This document shows, piece by piece, positions 25,925 through 34,793 of a stretch of 64,000 nt of DNA (position 1 is the first letter of the stretch; every line of letters begins with the position of its first letter). The notes under the pieces were generated by a model. That model made no database searches, was not told where the DNA came from, and saw only the letters and a program-made list of their open reading frames with translations. This DNA comes from UBA11051 sp964390495 (GTDB lineage Bacteria; Armatimonadota; Zipacnadia; Zipacnadales; UBA11051). The stretch is from positions 1 to 64,000 of the forward strand of contig CAYMIN010000015.1 of assembly GCA_964390495.1 (NCBI GenBank). The letters are read 5' to 3'. A program made the translations under genes and the position numbers.

Positions 25925-26886
25925 TACTGACCTCCTAGACCTGCATCGCTGAGGCCCGCAAACTCGAACGCCTCGGTCCGCCACGCGCAGCCTTCCATAG
26001 GGCCCTGAGCACTTGCGCCCAGTCCCCCGCAAGCGTTCGCCAATTTACCCGTGTCTTCAAGCTTCATGCCCTCGGTCAATCCCACAACGAAGGCCGCATC
26101 AAAGCAATCGCCGGCCCCGGTCGGGTCCACGACCTGCACTTCGAAGGCCGGGACGGTAATCATTTCCGAGGCGGTGAAGATCCTGCAACCTGCGCTGCCC
26201 TGCTTGAGGGCGACCATTTCAACTCCGTTCTCAACGAGGGCTTCGCAGGCCGCTTGCGCGTCGGTTAAACCGGTGAGCAACTGGGCTTCATCCGAACTGG
26301 GCAGCACCAGGGATGCCACTTCCATAATTGGGTTGCAGATGCGGCGTAGCGCCTCCTCGCCGCCTAACAGCTCAGGCCGCAGATTGGGGTCGAACGAGAC
26401 CTTTGCACCCGCAGCAGTGGCCAGGTCGCAGGCCTGGTAGCAGGCCTCGCGCATTTTCTCGCTGGCCGAAAGGGTCGAGCCGCAGATATGCAGCCAGTCG
26501 GCACCGGCGAGCATCTCGGCGGTAGGTTCCGGAAGCTGCCCGGCAGCCGCATTGCCGATATGGAACAGGAAGCGGCGGCTGCCATCCGAGAAGTAGGTCA
26601 CGAAGGCGACACCCGTCGCCAGCCCCTCGACTTGAGCCATATACCGGGCATCCACGCTGTCTTGTTCGAAGCGCCGCAGCACGGCCTCTCCGAAATCATC
26701 GTAGCCGACACCGCCCAGAAATACCGACTGGTGTCCCAGGCGCGCGACTTGATCCGCGAAGATCGCCGGTGCGCCGCTGGGGAAAGGCCCGACAAAATCG
26801 TCGGCGCGGTCCAAGGGACTATCCACGCGCTTGCGCATGACCTCAACAATCGACTCGCCGATGGAAACAATGCGGCCCCTAGGCAT
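25924..26886 (-). CDS. PfkB-family carbohydrate kinase
   Basis: 320 residues from the ATG at 26886; TTG or GTG starts up to 39 nt further upstream are possible because the SD is weak. Ribokinase fold: IVSIGESIVEVM at the N-terminus, a substrate loop near PSGAPAIFADQVARLG, and the catalytic signature DPTGAGDCFDAAF with the base Asp in GAGD. It phosphorylates a sugar with ATP; KDG/fructokinase-like substrates fit the neighbours. First gene of the kinase-oxidoreductase-isomerase operon and divergent from two isomerases. Confidence 0.9.
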   Translation of the reverse strand: MPRGRIVSIGESIVEVMRKRVDSPLDRADDFVGPFPSGAPAIFADQVARLGHQSVFLGGVGYDDFGEAVLRRFEQDSVDARYMAQVEGLATGVAFVTYFSDGSRRFLFHIGNAAAGQLPEPTAEMLAGADWLHICGSTLSASEKMREACYQACDLATAAGAKVSFDPNLRPELLGGEEALRRICNPIMEVASLVLPSSDEAQLLTGLTDAQAACEALVENGVEMVALKQGSAGCRIFTASEMITVPAFEVQVVDPTGAGDCFDAAFVVGLTEGMKLEDTGKLANACGGLGASAQGPMEGCAWRTEAFEFAGLSDAGLGGQ

Positions 26887-27097
26887 CGCTATCACACACC
26901 CTATTTCACGCACCAACAAGGACAAGGCCGGAGGCGCAGAGAAACTCTAGCGGCGGCGGGCAACCCACTGCTTAGTAGGACAGCCGTCGCACACGTTCCG
27001 TGCGATATTCCGCAAGCCGGTCGCATTGTCCTGCATGTAAGATGTGATTTACGGCCCGTTGCGGAAGAGATATCAGCGATTAGAGGAGACGGTGGCG

Positions 27098-27946
27098 ATG
27101 GCTTTGATACCTTCGATGTGGACGGCGATGTTTTCTAAGGCGGCACCTGATGAGGCTCTGGAGATTCTGGGCGAGCAGGGCTGGCGCGCGGTCGAGGTCA
27201 GCACCGAGCACGCCGACATACTGCGCGAGGACGAGGCGTTGCTGGAACCTTTCGCCGCCGCTGCCGAAAAGTACCAAATCGCCCTCGAGCAGATGCATGC
27301 CTACATTCAGGCCGATGTCGCCTGCCTTGACGCGGCCAGGCGTGAGCGTGATATGGAGGCGGTGATCGGCGACTTGAAGAGCTGCAGTCGGCTCGGGATT
27401 CCGGTGGCCGTCATCCACCCCGGCGGTCACACCGATACCAGCCATGAGGACGCCACGCAGGTCAACCGTCAGCGTTTGGAGAGCTTCGCCAGGTTAGCTG
27501 CGGTCTGCGACGACGTGGGGGTGAAGCTAGCCGTGGAGAACACCACCGACCGCCCTCCTGGTGATCAACGCCGCCGGCGTCGCTACGGCGCTATGCTGGA
27601 GGAGGTGCTGCAACTGTGCGAGGTTGCCCCGGAGCTGCTGGGCGTCTGCCTGGACACCAGCCACGCCAACATCCAGGGCTTGGACATCCCCCAGGCCATA
27701 AGGCAATGTGGGGACAGGCTGTGGGCGGTACATATCTCCGACAACTATGGGCTGCAAGACGATCATCTGATTCCAGGATACGGGGTCATTGAATGGGGGC
27801 CGGTAGTGGCGGCGCTGCGCGAAATCAACTACGACCGGCCCTTTAATCTGGAAGTGCCGGGCGCGTGTCGAGGCGACCGCTCACTGCTGGCGCTGCGCAG
27901 CAGACATGGCCTCGAAGTCTGCCGGCAGCTTCTGGATGAGGGCTAG
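27098..27946 (+). CDS. Sugar phosphate isomerase/epimerase, tandem copy 1
   Basis: 282 residues; ATG with AGAGGAG upstream. TIM barrel of the xylose-isomerase-like family. Putative ligands are at VIHPGGHTD, LAVENTT, VCLDTSHANI and VHISDNYG. It is clearly paralogous to the next gene: both begin with a short IP-x-x-WT-x-MF run and share HPGG, DTSH and HVSDNYG-type motifs at the same places. Compared with copy 2, the segment after VENT is shorter. It starts ~210 nt from the divergent kinase operon, so both probably share regulation. Confidence 0.87.
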   Translation: MALIPSMWTAMFSKAAPDEALEILGEQGWRAVEVSTEHADILREDEALLEPFAAAAEKYQIALEQMHAYIQADVACLDAARRERDMEAVIGDLKSCSRLGIPVAVIHPGGHTDTSHEDATQVNRQRLESFARLAAVCDDVGVKLAVENTTDRPPGDQRRRRRYGAMLEEVLQLCEVAPELLGVCLDTSHANIQGLDIPQAIRQCGDRLWAVHISDNYGLQDDHLIPGYGVIEWGPVVAALREINYDRPFNLEVPGACRGDRSLLALRSRHGLEVCRQLLDEG

Positions 27947-28006
27947 GGCGGAGTCGGGCTGGAACAGTGGTTATGGCGATTCTTCTAACGGCTGAGCCGG
28001 ATTCTC

Positions 28007-28027
28007 GGCGGAAGCTGGGCTTCCGCC
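28007..28027. terminator. 9-bp hairpin after isomerase copy 1
   Basis: GGCGGAAGC, TGG, GCTTCCGCC: a perfect 9-bp stem with a 3-nt loop in the 205-nt gap between the two isomerase genes. No T-run follows. It could be a weak terminator or an RNA-stability element that sets a different expression level for copy 2. Confidence 0.4.
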
Positions 28028-28070
28028 TCGTATGCGGCCTCTCCGAAAGGCAATGTCTAAACCTTTGAGC

Positions 28071-28086
28071 GCGTGGGTGCCCACGC
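28071..28086. repeat. Short inverted repeat upstream of isomerase copy 2
   Basis: GCGTGGG, TG, CCCACGC. A small palindrome ~65 nt before the start codon at 28152. It may be an operator or a hairpin; no family can be named. Confidence 0.35.
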
Positions 28087-28151
28087 GGGGGAGGCCCAGT
28101 CACGCCTTCGTCAACTGTTCGGGATAGCACCGGAATTGAGGGGGCAAGACC

Positions 28152-29012
28152 ATGCCCATGATACCAGCCCTTTGGACAAACATGTTCGCCAAGCAGTCGC
28201 CGCCGGAGGCGCTGCGAACTCTGGCCGATGTCGGTTGGCCGGCGGCGGAGATAAGCTGCGACCACGCCGCGCTGCTTCGCAATAACGATACTCTCATCGA
28301 GAGTTGCGCGCAGGCCGTGGCCGAAACCGGAATCTCGGTGCCGCAGATGCACTTGATGCTCAAGGCGGACCTGGCCAGCCTTGACGACGCCGCTCGTGCC
28401 CACGACCTCCAGGCCGTCAGCGATGACATCGTTACCTGCGCCCGGCTTGGCATCCCCGTCGGCGTGATCCATCCCGGCGGTTTCTATGATGTCAACACCT
28501 ACGATGAATGGCAGCGCATGAGCGAAACGCGACAACAAAGCTTCGCCCAGATTGCCGAAGTGGCGGAAGAGCAGGGCGTACGCATCGCGATCGAGCACAT
28601 GTTTGACGCAGGTCGCGGAGTCCACGGCCGGCGTCGCTTCGGCGGGACCGTGGACGAAGTGCTCCAGCTTTGCGCACAGGTCGCCCCCCAGCAGCTTGGC
28701 ATCTGCTTTGACACCAGCCACGGCCATCTGACGGGGCTGAATCTGCCTGAGTGCATCAGACGCTGCGGGGAGAAGCTGTGGGCCCTGCACGTGTCGGACA
28801 ATTACGGTGACGTGGACCGGCATTACCTGCCGGGCAACGGCAATATCGAGTGGGGACCGGTGGTGGCCGCGCTACGCGAGATCGGCTACGAGGGGCCGTT
28901 TGTCTTGGAGACGTGGAACCTCAACACGGGCGGCGAGTCAGAGCCGTCAGAGCTGATCTTGGGTGCTCGCTACGCCCTCGAAGTCGCCAACAAGATACTG
29001 GAGTTGTACTAG
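28152..29012 (+). CDS. Sugar phosphate isomerase/epimerase, tandem copy 2
   Basis: 286 residues; ATG with GAGGGGG upstream. Same fold and motif order as copy 1 (VIHPGGFYD, IAIEHMFD, ICFDTSHGHL, LHVSDNYGDVD, LETWN). The carboxylate/histidine ligands seem intact, so both copies are probably active. The divergence around the FYDVN...H loop suggests a different substrate preference. Convergent with the GT2 gene, 25 nt away. Confidence 0.87.
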   Translation: MPMIPALWTNMFAKQSPPEALRTLADVGWPAAEISCDHAALLRNNDTLIESCAQAVAETGISVPQMHLMLKADLASLDDAARAHDLQAVSDDIVTCARLGIPVGVIHPGGFYDVNTYDEWQRMSETRQQSFAQIAEVAEEQGVRIAIEHMFDAGRGVHGRRRFGGTVDEVLQLCAQVAPQQLGICFDTSHGHLTGLNLPECIRRCGEKLWALHVSDNYGDVDRHYLPGNGNIEWGPVVAALREIGYEGPFVLETWNLNTGGESEPSELILGARYALEVANKILELY

Positions 29013-29037
29013 ATGGGAGCCGCTTTTAGGCCGGCGG

Positions 29038-30033
29038 TCAGTCGCCGGGGAAGTCCTCGCGCATCCGGCCGGCCTGGTACTTGACGTAGCGCACCGTATA
29101 GACCGGCTTGCCTTGTGCCTCGTAGTAAGTGCGGGCCTGCAATTCGGCAATCAGGCCCATAGTAATCAACTGCATGCCCATCAGTACCAGGAGCACCGCC
29201 AGCATCAGGGCCGGACGGTTGGCAAGTGCAGCACCGTGGATGAACTTGTCGGCTGTCAGATAGAGGCCGATCAGGACGCCCAGGCCGCCGGATATTAGGC
29301 CCCAACGGCCGAAGATCTGCAGCGGATGGGTGGCGTAGGCGAGCAGGAACTTGACCGTGGCCAGGTCCAGGAGCACGCGCAAGGTCCGGGAAATGCCGTA
29401 TTTGGTCTTCCCATACTTGCGGGCGTGGTGGGTGACCTCCATTTCGGTAACGCGGCCGCCGGCCCAGTAGGCCAGGGCCGGGATGAAGCGGTGCATGTCC
29501 CCATAGAGCTTGACATCCCTGAGCACCTCGGCACGATAGGCCTTGAGCGAGCAGCCGTAGTCATGCAGATGCACGCCCGTCACTCGCGATATCAGCCAGT
29601 TGGCGATCGCCGAGGGCAGCTTGCGGGTCAGCCACGTATCCTTGCGATGTTTGCGCCACCCGCTTACCACATCGTAGCCCTCGTCCAGCTTAGCCAGCAG
29701 CCGGGGGATATCTTCGGGGTCATTTTGTAGATCGGCATCGAGGGCGACGATCGCCTCACCTCGAGCATGATCGAAGCCCGCGGCCAGGGCTGCGGTCTGG
29801 CCGAAATTGCGGCGCAGGTGGATGACGGTGAAGCGGTCGTCCTTGTCGGCGATCTCATCAAGCCGCTGGTCGCTGCCGTCGGTGCTGCCGTCATTTATCA
29901 GGATGACTTCCGCCGGTCGCCCCAGCTTGTCTATCACCTTGACCAGGCTCTCATACAGCGGCCAGAGAGCGTCCACTTCATTGTAAACCGGCGCTACAAT
30001 CGAGACCCGTCCGAGAATGTGCTCAGAGGCCAT
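29038..30033 (-). CDS. Membrane glycosyltransferase, family 2 (DPM1/ArnC-like)
   Basis: 331 residues. GT-A domain ~8-235: SIVAPVYNEVDAL, LINDGSTDGS and the metal-binding ALDADLQNDP. Two membrane helices follow at ~245-305. This layout matches polyisoprenyl-phosphate glycosyltransferases that load a sugar onto a lipid carrier at the inner membrane. Last gene of a minus-strand operon, 4 nt after the epimerase, with a GHMP kinase first, so the sugar may be prepared by those enzymes. Confidence 0.9.
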   Translation of the reverse strand: MASEHILGRVSIVAPVYNEVDALWPLYESLVKVIDKLGRPAEVILINDGSTDGSDQRLDEIADKDDRFTVIHLRRNFGQTAALAAGFDHARGEAIVALDADLQNDPEDIPRLLAKLDEGYDVVSGWRKHRKDTWLTRKLPSAIANWLISRVTGVHLHDYGCSLKAYRAEVLRDVKLYGDMHRFIPALAYWAGGRVTEMEVTHHARKYGKTKYGISRTLRVLLDLATVKFLLAYATHPLQIFGRWGLISGGLGVLIGLYLTADKFIHGAALANRPALMLAVLLVLMGMQLITMGLIAELQARTYYEAQGKPVYTVRYVKYQAGRMREDFPGD

Positions 30034-30037
30034 TGCG

Positions 30038-31015
30038 CTAACTTGCTCCTTCCGCTACTGAGGAATTGGGCTGCTTTGCCATCCAATCGAGGAAGCTGCT
30101 CAGGCCCTGCTGCAGCGATACCTGCGGCTCCCAGTCGAGCAGTTGCCTGGCGCGGCTGATATCCGCAAGGGTGTGCGGCACATCGCCCGCCTGCTGGGGC
30201 AGATACTCGATAGCCGCCTTGACCCCCATCACCTGCTCCAGAGCCGTGACCAGGTCGCTCAAGCGCACGGGCCGATTACTGCCGATGTTCACGATCTCGA
30301 ACCCAAAATCAAGCTCTACGGCCTTCATCACCGCAGCTATGACATCGTCAATGTAGGTATAATCGCGAGTGGTGCTGCCATCACCGTACAGTGGGATGGG
30401 CTGCCGCTTAGACATCAGCCGCACGAACTTGTTAATTGCCAGGTCCGGTCGCTGGCGGGGCCCATAGACCGTAAAAAGCCGCAGGCACATCACCGGCAGA
30501 TCGTACAGGTGATGAAAGCTATGACAGAGCGCTTCCGAGGCAACCTTGGTGGCCGCGTATGGGGATATCGGGCGGCTGACATCGGCATCTTCTCTAAATG
30601 GCAAGGGGTTCTCTGCTCCATAGACCGATGAAGAGGAGGCAAAGACTACCTTCACCGGCATGTGGCTACGGGCCGCTTCGAGAATGTTGGTGGTGCCCTC
30701 GACATTCACCGCCGCATATTCAGCCGGCATCTGCAGTGAGGGCCGTACACCGGCCTTGGCCGCCCAGTGTAGCACCCAGTCAGGCCCGGTGTCCGCGAAC
30801 AGATGGTTGACGACCTCGGCATCCCGAATGTCGCCCTCGATGAGCGCGAACGCCTCGCTCTCGAGCAGCCGGGCGAGGTTGCGCCGCTTGATTTGCGGGT
30901 CATAGTAGGGGTCGAAGTTGTCCAACCCGACTACGCGATGGCCTGCGGCAAGCATCGCTTCGGCCAGGTGTGAGCCCATGAACCCGGCGCTGCCTGTAAT
31001 CAGCACTGTAGCCAT
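30038..31015 (-). CDS. NAD-dependent sugar-nucleotide epimerase/dehydratase
   Basis: 325 residues, extended SDR. NAD-binding GSAGFMGSH, catalytic Ser/Tyr/Lys in SSSSVYG and SPYAATK. The early FDPYYD-x-x-x-KR run is characteristic of UDP-glucuronate 4-epimerases, which make UDP-galacturonate; UDP-glucose 4-epimerase is the alternative. Cytoplasmic. Lies 21 nt after the GHMP kinase and 4 nt before the GT2 gene. Confidence 0.88.
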   Translation of the reverse strand: MATVLITGSAGFMGSHLAEAMLAAGHRVVGLDNFDPYYDPQIKRRNLARLLESEAFALIEGDIRDAEVVNHLFADTGPDWVLHWAAKAGVRPSLQMPAEYAAVNVEGTTNILEAARSHMPVKVVFASSSSVYGAENPLPFREDADVSRPISPYAATKVASEALCHSFHHLYDLPVMCLRLFTVYGPRQRPDLAINKFVRLMSKRQPIPLYGDGSTTRDYTYIDDVIAAVMKAVELDFGFEIVNIGSNRPVRLSDLVTALEQVMGVKAAIEYLPQQAGDVPHTLADISRARQLLDWEPQVSLQQGLSSFLDWMAKQPNSSVAEGAS

Positions 31016-31036
31016 GAATAGCTGTCTCCGATCAGG

Positions 31037-32074
31037 TCAGTACACCTCAATGTCGAGGCCTGGCTGGTGCGGGTCAAGAGGGATTATACGCTTGATGTCA
31101 TGCTCCTGCAATTTTCTGGCTAAGTATTTGGGGTCGGTATGCAAGGCGATAATGGTCCCGCCACCGCCGGCACCGGCCAGCTTGGCGCCCAGAGCCCCAT
31201 GCCGCAGAACCGCCTTGATCAGGTTTTCATTGACCTCGGAGATGCCGAAAAGCTCGGCGCAAATGGCGTAGTTCTCGTTCATCATCTCACCCAGAGAGGC
31301 CCAATCCTGCGCTAGCAAGGCCTCTTTGCCCAGTTGGGCCAGGTGGCCTAGACGGGCCATGCCCTTAACCATGGCCTGCTCGCCGGCTTCCCAACGCTGG
31401 CGTGGCGGGCCGTGGTAGGTTCCTGAAGTACCCTGGCGCTTACCGGTATTAGCTACTACGAAGGGTAGGACCGTGGAATGATCGGTGGCCGCGGCCAGCG
31501 GCTCGACAATGGCATGCGGGGCATCGTCGCGCTCCCATCCCCAGGCCTTGTCGCGGCAGTCCACATAATTGAGGCCGCCGAATGCGGCCATGTACTGGTC
31601 TTGAAATCCGCAGTCCACACCGAGCTGGACTCTCTCGATATGTCGGGCCATTTCGGCCATATGGTGGCGGCTTCTGCGAATCTCCGAATGGGCCAATAAT
31701 CCCGCCAAAATCGCTGCCAGCATGGCTGTAGAGCCGGCACAGCCCGCCTGCATCGGGATCGTCGTGTCGGCGCGCAGGTGGAAGCCCAGTTGTGGATTGA
31801 TCTCGATGCCCTGCATGTAGCGCTGATCGTCGCCAGTAAGGTATTGCCAGACGCATTTTGCGATGTCGAGATAGGGCAGAGGGTCACCGAACTCAAGGTC
31901 TTCAGGGCCCTGTATCTGGGTGATATGGCCGCAGATGTCGAAGATCTGGCCATCAGCGTCCTGGATGAACACCTCGGCCCTGGCCGCGACCGCGCAGGAA
32001 ATGACGCTGCCACCATAGATGTCCGCCGGATTGCCGATAATCCCGGCACGACCGGGCGCACTGGCATGAATCAT
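31037..32074 (-). CDS. GHMP-family sugar kinase
   Basis: 345 residues from the ATG at 32074, chosen because the protein then opens with the family motif SAPGRAGIIGNPADIYGG and because a good promoter lies between this start and the far end of the reading frame. ATP-binding loop MQAGCAGSTAM (P-x3-GLGSSAA type) and motif 3 KLAGAGGGG. Phosphorylates a free sugar at C1 or similar. Galactokinase, glucuronokinase or heptose-kinase (HddA-like) activity all fit, and the glucuronate-like epimerase next door slightly favours a uronate route. Confidence 0.85.
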   Translation of the reverse strand: MIHASAPGRAGIIGNPADIYGGSVISCAVAARAEVFIQDADGQIFDICGHITQIQGPEDLEFGDPLPYLDIAKCVWQYLTGDDQRYMQGIEINPQLGFHLRADTTIPMQAGCAGSTAMLAAILAGLLAHSEIRRSRHHMAEMARHIERVQLGVDCGFQDQYMAAFGGLNYVDCRDKAWGWERDDAPHAIVEPLAAATDHSTVLPFVVANTGKRQGTSGTYHGPPRQRWEAGEQAMVKGMARLGHLAQLGKEALLAQDWASLGEMMNENYAICAELFGISEVNENLIKAVLRHGALGAKLAGAGGGGTIIALHTDPKYLARKLQEHDIKRIIPLDPHQPGLDIEVY

Positions 32075-32213
32075 GATCAGACTTGTCTCCCCGATGCCGG
32101 TGAATCTGTCGAAGCCGGTCCCTACCCGCCGTAACTGCCAAGCTGGCCTCAGGCAGTCTTCGCTGTGGCCCAAGAGCGGCGGCGGGTTGACCGTCGATTC
32201 TGGTAACATGTAG

Positions 32214-32242
32214 AATATAGCGTACAAGCACGCATTGTGCAA
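32214..32242 (-). promoter_or_regulatory. Promoter of the GHMP kinase-epimerase-GT2 operon
   Basis: Minus strand: -35 TTGCAC (32237-32242), exactly 17 nt, -10 TATATT (32214-32219). The predicted transcript has a leader of about 130 nt before the start at 32074. The divergent amidohydrolase gene begins at 32305. Confidence 0.6.
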
Positions 32243-32304
32243 TACGGTTTGCCGGTCTAGCGGTAATTGATCTACCGGCGTCGGCAGTTGAGGGAGTCCC
32301 CTGT

Positions 32305-33132
32305 ATGATTGATTTCCACGTCCATATCGGCCGCATTTCACGGGCCCGTAATGCGGCTGTACACGATCTGAGCGCCCAGCAACTCGTCGAGCGGATGGAC
32401 CGGGAAGGCATCGAGAAGAGCGTGCTGCTACCGCTGGAAAGCCCGGAAGCAGTGGTGGGCTGGTTTCTGACCGAAGAGGCGATCGCCGCCCGCGACATGT
32501 ATCCGGAGCGCCTCATCGCCTTCCTATCGCTGGATCCGCGCAGCTCGAGGTTGGAAGAGACGTTCGCTAGGTTCGTGGAAGACTACGGCTGCAAGGGCTT
32601 TGGCGAACTGAAAAACGGCCTGGCCTTCGATGACGAGCGGCACCAGGCCATTTACGCCAAGTGCCATGAGTACCGACTGCCGCTGGTCTTCCACAGCGAC
32701 CCGACGCTCTGCTATGACGAAGTCGGTCTGCCCGCGCTGGAGAGCATGCTGCAGAGCTATGCGAGCTGCTTCTTTTGCGGGCATGGGCCGGGCTTCTGGG
32801 CCGCAATCAGCGCCGATGATGACCGCAGCGGCGGCTACCCCAAAGAGCCAATCAAGCCCGGTGGGGCCATTGACCGGTTGCTGGGGGAGTACGACAATCT
32901 CTACGCGATTTTCGACGCCGGCTCGGGCTACAACGCTATGACCCGGGACCCGGAGTTCACTAAGGGCTTCATCGAGAGGCACCACGCTAAGCTGCTTTTC
33001 GGCACCGACTACCTGCGCGCTTTCCAACAACTGCGGCAGGTGGACTGGCTCGGCGGCCTGGATATCCCGCTGGAATGGAAGCAGGAGATGGCCCGTGGCA
33101 ACGCCGAGCGGCTGCTGGGGCTGGCCGAATAG
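32305..33132 (+). CDS. Amidohydrolase-2 family metal hydrolase/decarboxylase, copy 1
   Basis: 275 residues, short TIM barrel of the amidohydrolase_2 group. Metal-ligand motifs: DFHVHIG (HxH), VFHSD, GHGPGFW and the terminal FGTDY aspartate. GAGGGAG lies upstream of the ATG. Cytoplasmic. Members hydrolyse or decarboxylate lactones and aromatic acids, and some act on sugars. It forms a close tandem pair with the next gene. The loop DDDRSGGYPK-x-PIKPGGA is nearly identical in both and unusual for the family as I know it. Confidence 0.85.
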   Translation: MIDFHVHIGRISRARNAAVHDLSAQQLVERMDREGIEKSVLLPLESPEAVVGWFLTEEAIAARDMYPERLIAFLSLDPRSSRLEETFARFVEDYGCKGFGELKNGLAFDDERHQAIYAKCHEYRLPLVFHSDPTLCYDEVGLPALESMLQSYASCFFCGHGPGFWAAISADDDRSGGYPKEPIKPGGAIDRLLGEYDNLYAIFDAGSGYNAMTRDPEFTKGFIERHHAKLLFGTDYLRAFQQLRQVDWLGGLDIPLEWKQEMARGNAERLLGLAE

Positions 33133-33156
33133 GATTGAGCGCACAGGAGGCATAGA

Positions 33157-34017
33157 TTGGGTACGCAGCAACCAAGCAGCGCAAAAAGCTTCCGGCTGAT
33201 TGATTTCCACGTACATCTGCGCAAGCCGCAGCCGTGGAGCTATCCCCGGCAGTACGGCCTGAGCGTCGAGCAGCTCATCGCCCGGATGAATCAGGAGGGC
33301 ATAGACAAGAGCGTTCTGCTGCCGATAGAGAGCCCCGAGGGCCATGAGTTCTTCCTCAATGAAGAGGCGGTCGCGGCCCGCAACGACTACCCGGAGCGGC
33401 TTATTGCCTTCGTGGCCGTGGACCCGCGGCGTAACCAGGCGCAGGAACGCATCGTGGCCTATGTGGAGAAGTGTGACTGCAAGGGCTTCGGTGAACATAA
33501 GAACAGCCTCGATTTCGATGACCCATTGAGCGAGGCTGTCTATGAGGTCTGCAACCAGTATGAACTGCCGCTGGTATTCCACATGGACCCGACGCTGTGT
33601 GTTGATGAGGTCGGTCTGCCACGGTTGGCGAAAATGGCTGAGAAGTATGACAAGGTCAAGTTCGTGGGGCACGGTCCGGGCTTCTGGCGCGCCATCAGTG
33701 GCGATGACGACCGCAGCGGCGGCTATCCCAAGGGACCTATCAAGCCCGGCGGCGCGCTCGACCGGCTCTTGAGCGAGTACGAGAACATCTACGCAGAGTT
33801 CTCCGCCGGCTCCGGTTATAATGCCCTAACTCGCGATCCGCAGTTCAGTGAAGGCTTTGTCGAGAGACATCATGAAAAGCTGGTTTTCGGAACGGATTAC
33901 TTGCAGGCCGGCCAGAAGCTGCCGCAGGTGGAGTGGCTGGCTAGTCTCGACATCCCGATTGAGTGGCGGCAGCAGATGGCCTACGGCAACGCCGAACGGA
34001 TAATGAACATCGCGTAG
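33157..34017 (+). CDS. Amidohydrolase-2 family metal hydrolase/decarboxylase, copy 2
   Basis: 286 residues. TTG start, supported by ACAGGAGG exactly 7 nt upstream. Same motif order as copy 1: DFHVHLR, VFHMD, GHGPGFW, FGTDY, and a matching DDDRSGGYPKGPIKPGGA loop. The two are products of a tandem duplication and lie 24 nt apart, so they are co-transcribed; they might form a heteromer or act on related substrates. Differences concentrate in the N-terminal 40 residues. Confidence 0.85.
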   Translation: MGTQQPSSAKSFRLIDFHVHLRKPQPWSYPRQYGLSVEQLIARMNQEGIDKSVLLPIESPEGHEFFLNEEAVAARNDYPERLIAFVAVDPRRNQAQERIVAYVEKCDCKGFGEHKNSLDFDDPLSEAVYEVCNQYELPLVFHMDPTLCVDEVGLPRLAKMAEKYDKVKFVGHGPGFWRAISGDDDRSGGYPKGPIKPGGALDRLLSEYENIYAEFSAGSGYNALTRDPQFSEGFVERHHEKLVFGTDYLQAGQKLPQVEWLASLDIPIEWRQQMAYGNAERIMNIA

Positions 34018-34088
34018 GTGGCGCCACGCGGAGGCGCGGGGCGAAGTCGAAAAGCAGCTCGATACGTTGCTTGGAGATTAGAGCAGCT

Positions 34089-34793
34089 ATGAAGGCAGTC
34101 ATCTTGCTTGCCGGCCACGGGACGCGCATGCGCCCGCTGACGTATTACCTGAACAAGGGCATGATACCGGTCGCTGGCCGCCCGCTGCTGGAACACATCC
34201 TGGTCAAGCTGCGCGACCAGGGCTTTCCGGAGCTGGTTGTGGCGGTTACCGACTTCCCCGAGCAGTTGCGCCACTACTTCGGCGACGGCTCGCGCTGGGA
34301 CGCCGAGATCAAGTATATCGAGCGCCCACAGCCTTCGCAGACCGCCGGCGAGGTTGCGGCAATGCGCGAGCTACTCACAGGTGAAGAGGCCTTCTTGGTT
34401 CATTACGGTGACATCATCTGTAACCTCGATGCGGCGGCAATGGCCCGCAAGCACCTGGAGGCAGGGGCAGTGGCCACCATCGGGCTGGTAACCGGGGCGT
34501 GCTTCCATGCCGGGGTCGCCGAGCTTGACGAAGACAGTCGCGTGGTTGATTTCGTCGAGAAGCCGCCGATTGGCAAGCCCACTCATGCAGCTATCAATGT
34601 ATTCTCCAGGCGGGTGCTGGATTATTGCGCCCCGGGTAAAGATTTCGCCACTGAGGTGATACCTGAGCTGATTGCCAAGGGCGAGAAGGTCATCGGCTAC
34701 CTGGATACCGAGGCCTATTGGCACGATGTCGGCAGACTTTCCGACCTAGAAACGGTTTCTGACTTCCTGGCCGGGCTGGGCAGGGAATGGTAG
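34089..34793 (+). CDS. Sugar-1-phosphate nucleotidyltransferase
   Basis: 234 residues from the ATG at 34089. Nucleotidyltransferase signature AGHGTRMRPLT, then LNKGMIPVAGRPLLEH where most relatives have P-K-P; the lysine is kept. HYGDI carries the metal aspartate, and VEKP and HDVGR are also typical. Makes an NDP-sugar from a sugar 1-phosphate, and so could follow the GHMP kinase encoded on the opposite strand 2 kb away. Overlaps the M14 peptidase gene by 7 nt. Confidence 0.88.
   Translation: MKAVILLAGHGTRMRPLTYYLNKGMIPVAGRPLLEHILVKLRDQGFPELVVAVTDFPEQLRHYFGDGSRWDAEIKYIERPQPSQTAGEVAAMRELLTGEEAFLVHYGDIICNLDAAAMARKHLEAGAVATIGLVTGACFHAGVAELDEDSRVVDFVEKPPIGKPTHAAINVFSRRVLDYCAPGKDFATEVIPELIAKGEKVIGYLDTEAYWHDVGRLSDLETVSDFLAGLGREW

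Noticed and set aside
32075..32341. N-terminal extension of the GHMP kinase
   Set aside because: A -35/-10 promoter with ideal spacing lies inside it and the family motif begins right after the ATG at 32074.
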